A stretch of 64,000 nucleotides of DNA from Rhodococcus sp. CH91 (GTDB lineage: Bacteria; Actinomycetota; Actinomycetes; Mycobacteriales; Mycobacteriaceae): contig NZ_JAKFYR010000007.1 of assembly GCF_022554085.1 (NCBI RefSeq), positions 213,333 to 277,332 on the forward strand. Reading direction: 5' to 3'. Positions within the stretch are counted from its first letter, which is position 1. The number at the start of each line of letters is the position of its first letter. The notes beneath the pieces were generated by a model, which was not told the origin of the DNA, searched no databases, and saw only the letters and a program-made list of their open reading frames with translations. A program made the translations under genes and the position numbers. Positions 63,974 through 64,000 of the stretch are shown here, piece by piece.

Positions 63974-64000
63974 TGTTCTTTGAGAACTCAACAGTGTGCC
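63974..64000 (+). promoter_or_regulatory. rRNA leader boxA and conserved pre-16S sequence
   Basis: TGTTCTTTGAGA (63974-63985) matches the actinobacterial boxA antitermination element, inside the palindrome GTTCTTTGAGAAC. The following CTCAACAGTGTGCC is the conserved leader found just upstream of 16S in Rhodococcus and mycobacteria. The 16S gene itself begins beyond the window. Confidence 0.8.

Overview
The window is chromosomal DNA from a high-GC actinobacterium of the Mycobacteriales, most probably Rhodococcus. The gene order polA-rpsA-coaE-(DUF402)-uvrB-(USP)-(MBL hydrolase)-uvrA-infC-rpmI-rplT-(TrmH)-pheS-pheT-argCJBDFRGH-(lipase/acyl-CoA synthetase)-(Trm112-like)-mpg-tyrS follows the Mycobacterium tuberculosis Rv1629-Rv1689 region. 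Other signs are GTG/TTG starts, many leaderless starts behind TANNNT -10 boxes, a CoaE-GrpB fusion, a RecA-NDp-type DNA-damage promoter motif, and an rRNA-operon leader at the right edge. I saw no insertion sequence, phage gene, CRISPR array or tRNA.

Layout. 1-2.2 kb: 3' part of polA, then a thioredoxin. 2.7-8.3 kb: accessory block with a GlxA/AraC regulator divergent from a 39-codon membrane peptide, a 2H phosphoesterase, an isocitrate/isopropylmalate-type dehydrogenase and a polar amino-acid ABC importer. 8.3-12.7 kb: methyltransferase, rpsA, a small ORF and coaE. 12.8-14.6 kb: CE1758/CE1759-type luciferase-like monooxygenase and FMN reductase pair behind a MarR-like palindrome. 14.6-18 kb: ABC-2 exporter divergent from a NarL two-component system. 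18-25 kb: DUF402, uvrB, SCO6745-family protein, universal stress protein, small lipoprotein and HelD. 25-28.6 kb: DoxX protein with an apolipoprotein-like repeat tail, PhoD-type phosphatase and a small acidic protein. 28.7-34.1 kb: five-gene operon of a molybdenum hydroxylase (three subunits), a [3Fe-4S]-type ferredoxin and a P450. 34.3-38.1 kb: MBL hydrolase and uvrA. 38.2-46.7 kb: pyruvate-kinase-like protein, DUF1844, infC-rpmI-rplT behind a long structured leader, a TrmH methylase and pheST. 46.7-49.7 kb: a second NarL system whose kinase carries an in-frame amber codon near its predicted start, a DUF6223-like membrane protein and a proline-rich protein. 49.8-58.4 kb: the full arginine operon argCJBDFRGH. 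58.5-63.7 kb: lipase/acyl-CoA synthetase fusion, Trm112-like protein, 3-methyladenine glycosylase and tyrS. 63.7-64 kb: three tandem rrn promoters and a boxA, with 16S beginning beyond the edge.

How the genes work together. The core supports replication and repair (polA, uvrA, uvrB, mpg), translation (rpsA, infC, rpmI, rplT, pheST, tyrS, rRNA) and arginine synthesis under ArgR. The accessory blocks look metabolic: import of a polar amino acid, flavin-dependent oxidation, and an oxidative operon of unknown substrate. The most interesting signals are: matching RecA-NDp-type promoters on both uvrA and uvrB; an AUC-initiated infC behind an attenuator-like leader; the 22-residue repeats on the DoxX protein; the Mo-hydroxylase/P450 operon; the amber-interrupted kinase; and the regulator/micropeptide pair around a 9-bp inverted repeat.
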